From Bedellia somnulentella (Eukaryota; Arthropoda; Insecta; Lepidoptera; Bedelliidae), in contig OY755178.1 of assembly GCA_963576735.1 (NCBI GenBank), forward strand, positions 5,022,001-5,086,000: a stretch of DNA of 64,000 bases. The letters run 5' to 3'. Numbering within the stretch: position 1 is the stretch's first letter; every line of letters begins with the position of its first letter. This document shows, one piece after another, positions 21,978 through 31,827 of the stretch. The position numbers and the translations under genes were made by a program. The notes under the pieces are model-generated. The model was given only the letters and a program-made list of their open reading frames with translations. It searched no databases and had not been told where the DNA came from.

Positions 21978-22610
21978 ATGCTCGCTGTGATTATACTTTT
22001 GATGATGGCGTCAGCAAGTGTTTCTCAAGATTCCTTTCAACCCTTAAGCACAGTGCCCCCGAATCAGTTCCCACTCCCCTTTACGGATTTGATGACCGGT
22101 GCTTCAACATACTTTCAAGATGGATTACGCAAATCTTACAGTGATTACCCTGTTAGCTGCCCGAAGACCGATACATTAGGATCGATTGCTAGTATATTAG
22201 GTAGCGCTTCAAAGATTTTACTAGCTACCACAGCAATAGTCTTCCTAAAGATCATTGGAGGAAAACTATTATTGATGCCGCTGACAGCGTTACTGGTGGC
22301 TAAATTGGGAATTAAAGCCGTATTATTATGGCCTATGATTACAAAAGTAATCAAGTTCTTCAAGAAGAGAAGGAAACACAATACCAAATCACGAATGATT
22401 AAGGATTGTTCTGAAAGAATGGCTTGCATCATCAGAAAATCTATACATAATGGGTGGACCAGTAATATCGGATCAGCTCTGACCTTCTCTTTAGTGGATG
22501 AGGTAGAAGATGACCCGCATTTTGTAAGAACAATGTTGAGTATATTTGCAGGTGAAAAAATTGCTAAGTGTATGACTATTGAATGTAGTTCAGGTGTCAA
22601 TATAAGTTAA
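21978..22610 (+). CDS. secreted or membrane protein of unknown function, gene 1 (copy A)
   Basis: 210 codons from the first in-frame ATG. The open frame extends upstream to 21,906 without an ATG; the residues just before (KRNSW) look like a signal-peptide n-region, so the true start may lie in an unseen upstream exon. Residues 1-16 form a hydrophobic signal sequence (AVIILLMMASAS). A long hydrophobic, glycine-containing region spans about 80-128 and is followed by the basic KFFKKRRKH. Five Cys are at about 61, 144, 150, 198 and 203. The composition is loosely like insect Osiris proteins, but I do not see a clear Osiris domain, so no family is assigned. It lies 151 bp upstream of gene 2, same strand. 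It differs from copy B at residues 20 and 21 (Phe-Gln versus Ile-His). Confidence 0.75.
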   Translation: MLAVIILLMMASASVSQDSFQPLSTVPPNQFPLPFTDLMTGASTYFQDGLRKSYSDYPVSCPKTDTLGSIASILGSASKILLATTAIVFLKIIGGKLLLMPLTALLVAKLGIKAVLLWPMITKVIKFFKKRRKHNTKSRMIKDCSERMACIIRKSIHNGWTSNIGSALTFSLVDEVEDDPHFVRTMLSIFAGEKIAKCMTIECSSGVNIS

Positions 22611-22709
22611 AATCAATGTTCCCTAAATAACTCAATAATTTAATTTGTGAATTCGCAAAACTCGTGGCGTCATAAAGTGCAGAATCTGATAAATCGATGC
22701 AAATGAAGT

Positions 22710-22717
22710 TATAAATA
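22710..22717 (+). promoter_or_regulatory. TATA box of gene 2 (copy A)
   Basis: TATAAATA, 52 bp before the ATG at 22,762, with an initiator-like TCAG about 36 bp downstream. The same spacing is kept in copy B. It implies gene 2 has its own promoter. Confidence 0.6.
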
Positions 22718-22761
22718 CCAGTGACTTTTACATATTATGCATTTATCAGAAAGTAGTGACA

Positions 22762-23718
22762 ATGGCGTTACTGAGTTTTCTTTCATTTATAGTCATATAC
22801 GCGACATTATATCAATGTTTTGTGAGCGCTGGTGATCCTGTGGTGTATTTTCCACCTTTTGAACTGAGACCTACGACGGGGGACAGTAGATTTGGATTTC
22901 CTGTCGTCAACAGGCAATTTCAGCAACAAGGAAATATGCGAATGCAAAATCAAGAGCCGGTTTTGCACACTAACCCCCAGAACATTCCACAAATGCCATC
23001 GCCGCAGCAATCCATGGAAGCTCCATTGAGCCACTTTGAAAAGCCACACGAAGAAAACCATTCGAATGTTAGTGTTCACGATTTACTCCATGCTTTGGGA
23101 ATTGAAGATAATAGCCTGCAAACGGATCATTCTCGAGCCGCCGGACGGGATTATGGATACCCTAGTGGTTATGGGCAATACCCTCAGTACCAATCGTACC
23201 CGCAGCTGCCTGAATATGGTTACGATCAGAGACCAAGCTACCCATCTCAGTACCAAGCGTATCCCCCAGCGCCGTACCACCAGCCTTCAGGAGGATATTC
23301 TTCGCCTTCGTCTGGACATCATCTGGCGCCGTCAAAACCGTACAGTAAACCGATAATTGAAAGAGTTCCGGAACTAGTGAAACCGCTGGCGACTAAAGCT
23401 GCCGGTAAAATAAGTGGATTAATCGGTTTAGTGTTGCCCCTTTTGACTGGGTCATTGACGGAGAATTTGGAGCTCAAAGGCTTTGCTGATTTAGTTATAA
23501 ACGGTATAGTGAAACCTCTTTTAATCGCTAAAGGAGGTTTGAAAACTTTGATAAGTAAATTATTGATACCAGTGATCGCTTTGTTGTTGATTAATCTCGA
23601 GGTACTTGTAACGGTTTGGTGGTTATGGGATGATTGTCCTCAACCTAAACCCCAAGTTCATCAAGCGTACCAATATCAAAAACCTGCGTACGGTTACAGT
23701 AGCGGCCCCTACCGGTAA
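22762..23718 (+). CDS. secreted Pro/Tyr-rich protein with hydrophobic C-terminal half, gene 2 (copy A)
   Basis: 318 codons; the ATG has a strong context (GACAATGG) and no intron is needed. Residues 1-23 are a signal peptide. Residues 25-100 are Gln/Pro-rich. Residues 130-185 are a low-complexity Tyr/Pro/Ser segment (YGYPSGYGQYPQYQSYPQ) of the kind found in cuticle, chorion or silk-associated proteins. Residues 205-290 are hydrophobic and amphipathic (GLIGLVLPLLTG; LISKLLIPVIALLLINLEVL). The C-terminus returns to Tyr-rich repeats (AYQYQKPAYGYSSGPY). The family is not recognised; a structural extracellular role is inferred from composition only. It differs from copy B at residues 46, 67 and 141. 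Confidence 0.85.
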   Translation: MALLSFLSFIVIYATLYQCFVSAGDPVVYFPPFELRPTTGDSRFGFPVVNRQFQQQGNMRMQNQEPVLHTNPQNIPQMPSPQQSMEAPLSHFEKPHEENHSNVSVHDLLHALGIEDNSLQTDHSRAAGRDYGYPSGYGQYPQYQSYPQLPEYGYDQRPSYPSQYQAYPPAPYHQPSGGYSSPSSGHHLAPSKPYSKPIIERVPELVKPLATKAAGKISGLIGLVLPLLTGSLTENLELKGFADLVINGIVKPLLIAKGGLKTLISKLLIPVIALLLINLEVLVTVWWLWDDCPQPKPQVHQAYQYQKPAYGYSSGPYR

Positions 23719-23824
23719 ATGTACGTCATATTTATGCTGTAAAATATCGCTAACCAGTGTTATAAAAGTCTTGTTTTGTAAGTTTAATTTTAAGTTAAAT
23801 TATTGTTTATTATAAAATGTGTTG

Positions 23825-23830
23825 AATAAA
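23825..23830 (+). terminator. polyadenylation signal of gene 2 (copy A)
   Basis: AATAAA, 107 bp after the stop codon, in the same place in copy B. Confidence 0.65.
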
Positions 23831-23930
23831 GATATTATGTTTCTAAGTAAATCTGAACCGAAGGTTTCAACTACGTATTTTATTTTGTACACCACACAAA
23901 ACTTTGGTTACCGTTAGTTTTTTTCGTTAC

Positions 23931-24290
23931 CTTGATAGCTCAGTGGGTAGAGCACCGCTTATCGTGCGGATGACGAGGGTTCAAATCCCGGGTCAGGCCT
24001 ACACTATTTATTCTTCTCTTAAGTCATATGTGTGTATAATTCATCATGGTTGTTAACGGTGGGGGAAAACATCGTGAGGAAACCCAAATGGCTGAGTTGT
24101 ATTTATTCATGTGACAGTGTATTAGTACAAAAACGGCGATAAGCCTGCCCTCTATCACGTGAGTGCACTGTCCAAGCAAAACGTTGGTATTCTGAACACC
24201 AAGTGACAATGTCACGTGATGTTCACAAGAATTAGTACCTCTGCCAACCCCTTGGGCAATATACGGCGTGAAGGTTTGAGTTTGAGATAA
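23931..24290 (+). repeat. SINE-B with a clear tRNA head
   Basis: The head has textbook pol III boxes: TAGCTCAGTGGG (A) and GGTTCAAATCC (B). The core, hairpin and a TTTGAG-type tail follow. It is shared with copy B (47,665-48,019). Confidence 0.85.
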
Positions 24291-24645
24291 AACTTCACTT
24301 ACTACGGTTACCATCTTTGGGACCTTCACACTCATCGCCATTTAAAGGGAAATAAATATTTAGTACATCGATTTTATAATTGCCTCAAAAACTTATCAAA
24401 AATCTAACATAACCGCACCTACACACATGTCAATAAATTTTTGAAATACAAGAGCAGAAAATATATTTATTGAACTTAGTGATGTGCGAGTTGTGCCTGC
24501 CCGTCTGCAGTTTCTTACAAAGAAGAGTTCCAAAGGTTCCACCTAAGACGGTCGCGATATTTTGCCTGTAAAGTAAGTATGTAGGTGATAGAAAGCAAAA
24601 GGTAAGTACGAACAAACTTAATATCATTGCTAAATATACCAAAAA
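24290..24645. other. unassigned sequence
   Basis: Shared with copy B; no feature recognised. Confidence 0.35.
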
Positions 24646-24649
24646 AAGG

Positions 24650-24800
24650 GTAGTCAGAGCTTTATAATTTAAGTTATACATCCTTCAGGCACTTTTCAAA
24701 GCTGAGTGAGGAAAAGATTGTAAAACAAAAAAGGTTCGTGATGGGACTCTCCCCGTAGTAAGAAATGGGTCAGGTTAATGCCATTTCCAGTAGACGCTAT
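24650..24800 (-). repeat. SINE-A remnant
   Basis: GGGTAGTCAGAGCTT, then AAAGCTGAGTGAGGAAAAG and GTGATGGGACTCTCC follow the SINE-A order. It is highly diverged. Copy B counterpart: 48,375-48,540. Confidence 0.45.
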
Positions 24801-24999
24801 ACAGTAAAACAAATTGTATGACTACTTAAAAAAATACACTGTCACGTGACTATAACTATCAAAATCGTATTACTGCTCACTATTATAAGTGATGAATAAA
24901 CTCAACCAATGAGTGAAAATTTTACTTTCATATGTATACCTTATACTCAAAATATTAATTTTTATTGTATAAACAGATCCTGATGACAACCCTCTTCCA

Positions 25000-25305
25000 G
25001 TACCCTCACATTCATCAATTTTCTCATACACGCTCTTCTATTCTTGCAACTTCGGACGCCTGCCTTTTTAATCACATTTTCTATTTGACCTAAATGTGTT
25101 CTCCGTGTTCGTCTTCCACACTAGTTCTATATACCTCTTTCACCAATTTAAAATCATTTATCCTCTCTATTATTACTTATATCACGCCCTTTATTCCCAA
25201 TCGAGTGCCTACGATCGGTCATTAATTTGCATAATCTTGAAAAATCTCTCTTGCTTCCGTCAAATTCATTATTCTTTTCGTACATGCTCTTCTCTAGTTT
25301 AAAAT
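25000..25305 (-). repeat. RTE-like LINE fragments
   Basis: Two partial C-terminal coding remnants (CTCATACACGCTCTTCTATT and AATGTGTTCTCCGTGTTCGT) match the LINE at 30,040-30,200. Shared with copy B. Confidence 0.6.
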
Positions 25306-25311
25306 ATATAA

Positions 25312-25545
25312 TACTAGCTGACCCGACAGACTTCACACTGTCAAATTTGCTTATGACAAAGCTTAAGGCGTTTTTTCCGGTACTCTTAGTTCAATCAGGC
25401 GTGAAAATTTTATTGGTAATTTTTTCCGGTATAAAAAGAATCCTATGTTATATATTGGGTCATTATCTAGAATTCGGCCAAATATCATTCATATACATTA
25501 TGTGCTTGAGGAGCCTTTTTGCCTCAAACACACAAACATCCAAAC
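25312..25545 (+). repeat. interspersed repeat beginning CTAGCTGACCCG
   Basis: Starts CTAGCTGACCCGACAGAC and ends GCCTCAAACACACAAACATC. Related copies are at 35,363-35,577 and 49,042-49,265. The family is not identified; no coding capacity. Confidence 0.55.
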
Positions 25546-25653
25546 ATCTAAACTTTCACATTTATAATAGTAATAGGATTATATTGCTTAGTAATATTTT
25601 CAATATTATTTCTGATCTGAGATAATTAGGTTAGCAAGAAACTCTCCAACTAG

Positions 25654-25735
25654 CTGTGTAGTGTTGGTTTAGGATAGCACTAAAACATTTCTTACTGCGT
25701 GTGTTGGAAGAGGCGACCCAGGGTTTCCCATAGGC
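25654..25735 (+). repeat. SINE-A 5' fragment
   Basis: GCTGTGTAGTGTTGGTTTAG start, cut off after GGCGACCCAGGGTTT. Copy B has the same fragment at 49,383-49,460. Confidence 0.6.
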
Positions 25736-25804
25736 TCAACCATATGTAACTTTACATTGTTCTTAAAATCCCTCAAAAGGCGATGGTCTACAATTCTACA
25801 TCTC

Positions 25805-26485
25805 AAGAAAAACTCAAACGTTCACGCCAAATATTCCCGAAGGGGTTAGCAGAGGTAGTAATACTTCTGAATATCACGTGACATTGTCACCTATTGTTCA
25901 GAGTACCCACGATTTGCTTAGATAGTGTTCTCACGTTATACAGGGCAGGCCTATCGGCGTTTTGAACAAATACACTGTCACATGATTATGAGTTTCGACA
26001 GTCCCTTCGATTTACTGGGATGCCATCATCAGATCCTGGTCTCATGGTACTTTCTCGGAAACAATAACATAACAAAAGAAATGTTTAGTGAACCTGTACT
26101 TCTCCTCATAAAAGCTACGAAAAGGAGTATAAATCTATATAAAAGGTTGAAAGAACTGTTTCCTAACTCCTACTAATTGAGGACCTACACCTTCCATCAT
26201 CAGCTCAGCAACATTGTGATTTCCAGAAGCAAATGCCAATATAACTTCAGAAAATATGTAAAACGGTACATTTGCCTACAATATTTGAGGGTTCCCCTCG
26301 ATTTCTCCAGGATCCCATCATCAGACCCTGATATCCTCATCATGGTACCAATCCGGGAGTATCGTTTTTCGAATAAAAAAGTGATAATCAAAATCGGTTC
26401 ATAAATGGCGAAGTAATAGGCGAACAAACATAAAAAAAATGGTCGAATTGAGAACACTCTTTTTTTTCAAGTCGGTTAAAAATAA
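25805..26485 (-). mobile_element. composite repeat: SINE-B fragment fused to a CGACTTCAAAAA-type element
   Basis: A SINE-B tail and core (25,805-25,987) is joined at CACATGATTATGAGTTTCGA to ~490 bp that ends TCAAGTCGGTTAAAAA. An inverted copy with the same junction is at 38,116-38,776. The block is absent from copy B, which has a different SINE-B there. The open frames in it have no domain and are not called as genes. Confidence 0.6.
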
Positions 26486-26866
26486 CAAACTATAATTTTT
26501 CTAAGTAAAGTTAATTACTTACATCTTCAAAAGTCATAATTTTAATGATTCTACCGTTGCTTCGGAAGGTGTTAGTGAAAAGAAGAAGTAACAAAAAACT
26601 CTTTTCATTCACATTTTTTCATTTTGATTACAGCTGCAAATCAATGCAAAGGCGATGTAGCCATATTGTACCTGTGGAGACCTATCACCAACCGTCCTTG
26701 GTTTTTGTATATTCTCCTCATATAATAAATAAATATATGGACACATCATACACGGATCAAGTTAGCTCTTGTATAGTAATAGTAGTATATATGTAATACT
26801 ATAGTAATAATTAATATATAGTTTATATATTGTTTATTATATATAATAAATAGTTTGCCGTGTAGT

Positions 26867-27108
26867 GTCGGCTTAGAATAATACTACTCCATTTCTACCC
26901 GTGGGTGATCGTAAGAGGCGACTAAGGGTGTAGGGGCTTTTTAAGTGATTTTTGGGCGATGTGGTTGGAGACCCGTCACCAAAAACGTTTATTATTATCA
27001 TCTTTTCCCGAAGCAACTTCCAAAAGTGACTGAGGAATTTTTCATTCCAAAGCTCTGGCTACCCCGTTAAGGGATTTATGGCCGTGAGTATATGTATGTA
27101 TGTATGTA
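26867..27108 (+). repeat. SINE-A
   Basis: GCCGTGTAGTGTCGG-starting subfamily with GACCCGTCACC; also at 37,063 and 50,390. Shared with copy B, where the middle is deleted. Confidence 0.75.
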
Positions 27109-28334
27109 TATATAATACTTAGTAATACTAGTATAGTAAGTAGAACTTTTATTAGGGGATACTAACTGAAACATATTTTATCAATACATAGTATAAAACA
27201 AAGTCGCTTTCGCTGTATGTCCGTATGTATGCTTAGATCTTTAAAACTACGCAACGGATTTTGATGCGGTTTTTTTCAATAGATAGAGTGATTCTTAAGG
27301 AAGGTTTGTATGTATAATAAATGCATAATATAGTAGAGAAACACTGACAAATTTAAAGGTTTCTAATGTGATGTCGCAAATAAGCACGTTTTTTGCGCTT
27401 ATATTGCAAACGCTGGCTGAACCCTACGAGATAGACAAAAATAATGTACTACAGTATTGTTCACCTTAAAAAGTTCAACAAAAAAGTCCGCGATGGTATA
27501 TGTCTATCTCTTAGGGATAACCCAGCATAACCATTTTTATTCTTTACTAAAAAAATGTTATTTACGAAGTGATTTTAAACAATACAGCATTAATCCTTAT
27601 CCAATTGAGTACCTTAAATAAATTGTGCATTTATTATAGATTAATATGCTTTTTACAGCATGTAATTTAAGTGAATATTACCGAAGATATTACAAATTTA
27701 AAATGCAGGGTCGTAGTTGTTTGCGCCGGGCGGCGCGTGCCTATAAATAGCGCGTCGATGGCCGCGCTTCGCCTTATAGCACTTTATGATTTGCAGCAAT
27801 CGCACGCGTTTATCGGAGCTCTCTAGCGAGGAAAATATCAAGAATTAATTAAACTGAATAGAATAAGTATCTTTTGTTGTTGATTATCTTTTAATTTTTA
27901 TTATTATTATTTTGGGAACATTTTTAGTTTCTCGCCTCGCCCATGGCCGAAACAGAAAATTAGAATTTTTATTATTATTATTATATTAGTAGTATTGTAA
28001 GTACATTAGGTTAGATAGGATTAGCTAAAAACCATATTTCTTCCATTAAGACTTTGATTTGAATTTAGAGTTAAGACAATGTAGTATTAGGGCGAGCATT
28101 ATCAATTATTGAAAATTATAGTTAAGTTCATAGAAGAACTGAATAGAATAGGTATATTTTGTTGTTGATAATCTTTTGTTTTTAGTCGAACGAATAGTAA
28201 GTAAATATTTTTTACTCCAGCACTAACCAATAATTAGTGCAATTAGTTCATAATCATACGTATAGTTTTAAGTTGTGAGTTTAATCAAGTACTGAGTACC
28301 TAAGTATTAAATTTTGAACAGACATTATAAAGTC

Positions 28335-28712
28335 ATGTCCGGAAGACGTCGTCGTGCGAACATAGGTCGTAGTACAGTGAATGCCAGAAGAGCACGTTCA
28401 GCAAGAGATGAAGAATCGTCAACGGAACGCGAGGCTCGCCTCAGCCAGCTCCGAGATATAAATAGAACTGAGAGAGAAAGAGAATCCTCAATAGAGCGTG
28501 AGGCTCGCCGCAGCCAGGATCGGGTTAGACGTAGAGTTCAGAGAGCCAGAGAATCCTCTGTAGAGCATGAGGCTCGCCTCAGCCAGAATAGAAATCGAAT
28601 ACAGAGAACGAGAGAATCAGCACAGACACATAGTAACGCTGAACAAAACGGACAACCGATCAGTCACAGATGGGTGAATAAAGAATATTCTGCCAAGAAT
28701 TACGATCCTTAA
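28335..28712 (+). pseudogene. Helitron N-terminal coding fragment, Arg/Glu-rich
   Basis: 125 codons, MSGRRRRANIGRS then three repeats of a Glu/Arg-rich unit (ESSxEREARLSQ). Helitron-encoded proteins often begin with this kind of basic, charged repeat region. The frame stops shortly before the helicase remnant, and the Rep domain expected after it is missing. Confidence 0.6.
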
Positions 28713-28750
28713 AAAATTAAGAAAAAATAAAAAAAAACATAATAGAGTGC

Positions 28751-29050
28751 ACAATACTCACCGGATGTGGTACCGGAGAAGATGTACTAATTCCCCGAAT
28801 TCCTCTGAAACCATCAGATTTACCGTTCCAATTTAAACGCCTACAATTTCCGGTAAAGATATCTTTTGCAATGACCATTAATAAATCCCAGGGTCAAACT
28901 TTTAAAGTTGCAGGATTAGACTTGAGTGTTGAGTGTTTTTCACATGGCCAATTATATGTCGCGCTGTCAAGAGTAACGTCTAAGCAAAACATGTTTGTAT
29001 TGGCTAATGACAAAAAAGCTGTGAACGTTGTGTATAAGGACATTCTGTAG
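28751..29050 (+). pseudogene. C-terminal part of Helitron Pif1-like helicase
   Basis: 99 codons in one frame ending at TAG. They show the late motifs of Pif1-type SF1B helicases: FQFKRLQFPVKISFAMTINK, SQGQTF, and GQLYVALSRVTS. The ATPase (Walker A/B) half is absent. Located 48 bp inside the Helitron 3' end, as expected. Confidence 0.85.
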
Positions 29051-29098
29051 TAGGTATATTTTGCATTGCACCCGTGCGAAGCCGGGACGGGTCGCTAG

Positions 29099-29660
29099 TA
29101 TTATATAATGCACATGTAAATAACATCCAAGACTAAGAAACAATCATTTAAGCTCATCACATAAATGTTGCTCTCAGCGGGGATCAAACCCTCCACCTCG
29201 GGACCGAGAAGCAAGTCACCTTTCTACTGGGCTACCGATTTATACCCGTGGCTATATTTATGTAAACGAACGAATACTTCCATTAACTTTCTTCTCGTTT
29301 TCTTAACGTAAATAACCTTCTCTATAACAAAACGACTACTTGAGCCAAATATAAATGCACTTTATGAAATGCAGTGGGCGTTATTATACGACGTTAATTA
29401 GAGGAAGGTGTAGGCAGCAAACGCAATTACCCGACAGGTGTCTGCGCTCTCTCCTATTACTCTTAATTGGGTGGAAGACTCAAATCCTTAACTGAATTCA
29501 ATAAGACGGTTCTCCCGGTGAATAAATTTATATCTCTTGTAGGAGTTATTAAGTGCTTTACCTAAAATTAAACTGGATACAGTTGGGATTTGTTAAATTG
29601 AATTTGTATAGATAATATATATGTGTTTTACGCTGTTTTTATGTGTGATCTTATTTTTGA
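29099..29660. other. non-coding, shared with copy B
   Basis: Around 29,175-29,240 a GGGATCAAACCCTCCACCTC stretch resembles a degraded tRNA T-arm on the minus strand. No other feature is seen. Confidence 0.35.
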
Positions 29661-29667
29661 AATGGGC

Positions 29668-29830
29668 ATACATACATACATACGTATACTTACGGTTATA
29701 AATCCTATATATTATTTCTAAATGTTTCTAATTCCTTAGCTCTAGTTACCCCTAGAAGGGGTAGCTAGAGCTAAGGAATTAGAAATACCTCAGCCACTTT
29801 TGGAAGTTAAGTGGGAAAAAGATGGAAAAT
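29668..29830 (-). repeat. SINE-A fragment with a palindromic duplication
   Basis: The hairpin region has been copied in inverted orientation: CTAATTCCTTAGCTCTAGTT faces AGCTAGAGCTAAGGAATTAG (29,728-29,782). Copy B (51,250-51,370) has the ordinary single arrangement. Confidence 0.65.
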
Positions 29831-29940
29831 GTGTTTACTTTAAATAAATAAATTGTCCCAATTATCTAATCTCAAAATAGACGACCTACATAGCTTAGTG
29901 GTTGGAACATACGCCTATCATATATATATCAGAGAGACAT

Positions 29941-31347
29941 ACATACATACATACATATACTCACGCCATTAGTTCCCATTGGGGTAGGCAGAGACTATTG
30001 ATCGCCACTTCGCACGATCCTGACAAACCTCTCTAGCTTCGTTTACATCCATCAATCTTTTCATACATGCTCTTTTATTCTTCATACTTCGGACGCCAGC
30101 CTTTTTGAGCACACTTTCAATTTGGTCCAAGTGTGTTCTCCGTGGTCGTCCTCTACTAACATTACCATCCACACTAGCTCTATAGATCCCTTTTACCAAT
30201 TTTCTATCATCCATCCTCTCTATGTGCCCAAACTATCTCAACATTCCTTTTTCTATCTTTCTTACAATATCATCTTTCACACCACACTTTTCACGAATAA
30301 CACTATTTCTCACTCGGTCACATAATCTAACATTACAAATTTTTCTGAGGGACCTCATCTCAACTGCATTCACTCTGCTCAGATGCTTCTTCTGCCACAC
30401 CCAACATTCGCTTCCATACATAAGCATAGGAACAAGAACAGCATCATGCACAGCCATTCGGGCCTTTTCAGACACCGATTGACAGGTCATTAGGCCATTC
30501 ATTGCTCCATTTACCGCATTACCCTTTTTCACTCTTCTTTCAATATCTTCATCACATTTTCCATCCCTTGTAAACAAACTTCCCAGATATACAAACTCCT
30601 TCACCTGTTCCACATCCTTATCATCAATCGCAATCACGCATTCTGTCACATCTTCCTGTCTCTCAAAAACCATCGTTTTGGTCTTATCCACATTCACCCT
30701 CATTCCCTTTCTTACAAAAGACTCACATGCAATATTCATCATCTCTTGCAACTCTTCTGCCGACGATGCAAGTAGCACTTGATCATCAGCATACAAGAGG
30801 CATTTAATGATGAATCCACTCATTCTCAGTCCATAATCACTTTCACGCAACTCTGTCAAGCAGTCATCCATGAACAAATTGAAGAGCCACGGAGAAGCTA
30901 CACATCCCTGTCGGACACCCCTAGAGATTCCGAACCAGTCAGTGTTTTCCCCGTTTACTCTTACACATGCACTAGAATCCTCATAGAGTGATACTAATGC
31001 ACGTATAAGTTGACTCCCCAAACCGAACTTGGATAACACCTCCCATAAACACTTTCTTACCACCCTATCATACGCCTTCTCTTTATCAATGAAGGAGCAA
31101 TACACCTTTTGGTTCTTAGCTAAGAACTTTTCGGTGATGCTCCTTAGAGAGAAGATTTGATCCATACATCCCATTCCTTTCCTAAATCCCGCTTGCACAT
31201 CCCATATTTTCTCATCAGTTTCATTCATCACTCTTTCAATCAGTACCTTAGCATACAATTTACCAACAATGCTGAGTAAGCTGATGCCGCGGTAGTTTTT
31301 AGCCTCTTGGTGTAACCCCTTTCCTTTATATAGAGGCACAATCACCG
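29941..31347 (-). mobile_element. RTE-like LINE, 5'-truncated, copy A only
   Basis: The tail is CATA repeats at 29,941-29,955 (TATG on the minus strand); inside it lies the hairpin GCC-TA-CCC-CAAT-GGG...GGC. It is flanked by ATCAGAGAGAC at 29,928-29,938 and 31,348-31,358. Copy B has the uninterrupted site near 51,478. The 5' truncation falls in the reverse-transcriptase fingers. Confidence 0.85.
29969..31345 (-). pseudogene. LINE reverse transcriptase (partial, one nonsense codon)
   Basis: Single minus-strand frame with one internal TAG (30,233-30,235), probably replacing Trp in R(W)FGHIERM. It begins at VPLYKGKG and continues with NYRGISLLS, the GFRKGMGCMDQI block, SFIDKEKAYD (first catalytic Asp), GVRQGCVASPWLFNLFMDD, and YADDQVLLA (catalytic YADD). 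The thumb and C-terminal region end SAYPNGN. No endonuclease domain remains because of 5' truncation. RTE/BovB-like assignment is from motif style and the short tandem tail; it should be confirmed by phylogeny. Confidence 0.85.
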
Positions 31348-31358
31348 ATCAGAGAGAC

Positions 31359-31827
31359 GATTCGACGCCCACGTAGCGGATTCGACGCCCACGTAGCGGA
31401 TTCGACGCCCACGTAGCGTGCTCTCGGATCCCGACGACGACACCACCCGCGAGCTCGAGGCCTACGGGGCCACCGGCGCTCGCGGTCACACCAACAACTA
31501 CTACCACTCCAGACACCGACCCCGCCGGCGAGGTCGTAGAACTTAACACTAATTTTAGAGTCACACCAGACTCAACTAGAGTCTATTTTATTTTTATACT
31601 CACCCTATCCGACTTAGCTTAGGTACACTCCTTTTCGCCGCCAGGGCGGCCTTCAGCCGCCCGGCACACAAAGTCATGGTGACGCCGCACAGGCCGCAGG
31701 GCCAGCAGCACCGAACCGGTGGGGTTTTAGTCGGTAAAAGTCCGACATACCCCCGTCGCTCTCTCGAGCGACGGGGGATCCATGAGGATTTCCCCACCGG
31801 TAAACAAAAAAAAAAAAAAAAAAAAAG
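31359..31827 (+). mobile_element. second LINE 3' end with poly-A, copy A only
   Basis: It starts with three exact 20-bp repeats (GATTCGACGCCCACGTAGCG; 31,359-31,418), then a GC-rich coding remnant, and a 3' UTR with strong stem-loops (CCCCCGTCGCTC / GAGCGACGGGGG). It ends in about 23 A. A further ATCAGAGAGAC follows at 31,828-31,838, so it uses the same target site as the RTE-like LINE. Clade not certain (R1/Jockey-like 3' UTR style). Confidence 0.7.

Larger units (their letters stand above)
27181..29098 (+). mobile_element. Helitron, internally deleted, copy A only
   Basis: Begins TC (27,181) after an A and ends CTAG (29,095-29,098) before a T, with the hairpin ACCCGT-GCGAAGCCGGG-ACGGGT just inside the 3' end. 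Copy B shows the intact empty A-T site at 50,686/50,687. At 1,918 bp it keeps the start and end of the coding region but lacks the Rep nuclease and most of the helicase, so it cannot move on its own. Confidence 0.9.

Noticed and set aside
22145..22600. Minus-strand frame antisense to gene 1 (also 45,879-46,334)
   Set aside because: Exact antisense shadow of a gene with signal peptide and conserved frame; no domain of its own.
22807..23356. Alternative frames overlapping gene 2
   Set aside because: Overlapping out-of-frame translations of a low-complexity coding region.
23931..24001. tRNA gene with intact A and B boxes
   Set aside because: It is the head of a SINE-B element whose core and tail follow directly, in both blocks.
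25925..26457. Open frames in the composite repeat (also near 38,135-38,632)
   Set aside because: The same frames recur wherever the repeat occurs; no domain.
31349..31797. GC-rich minus-strand frames of 65-71 codons
   Set aside because: Antisense to the 3' end of a plus-strand LINE, including its structured UTR and a 20-bp tandem repeat.
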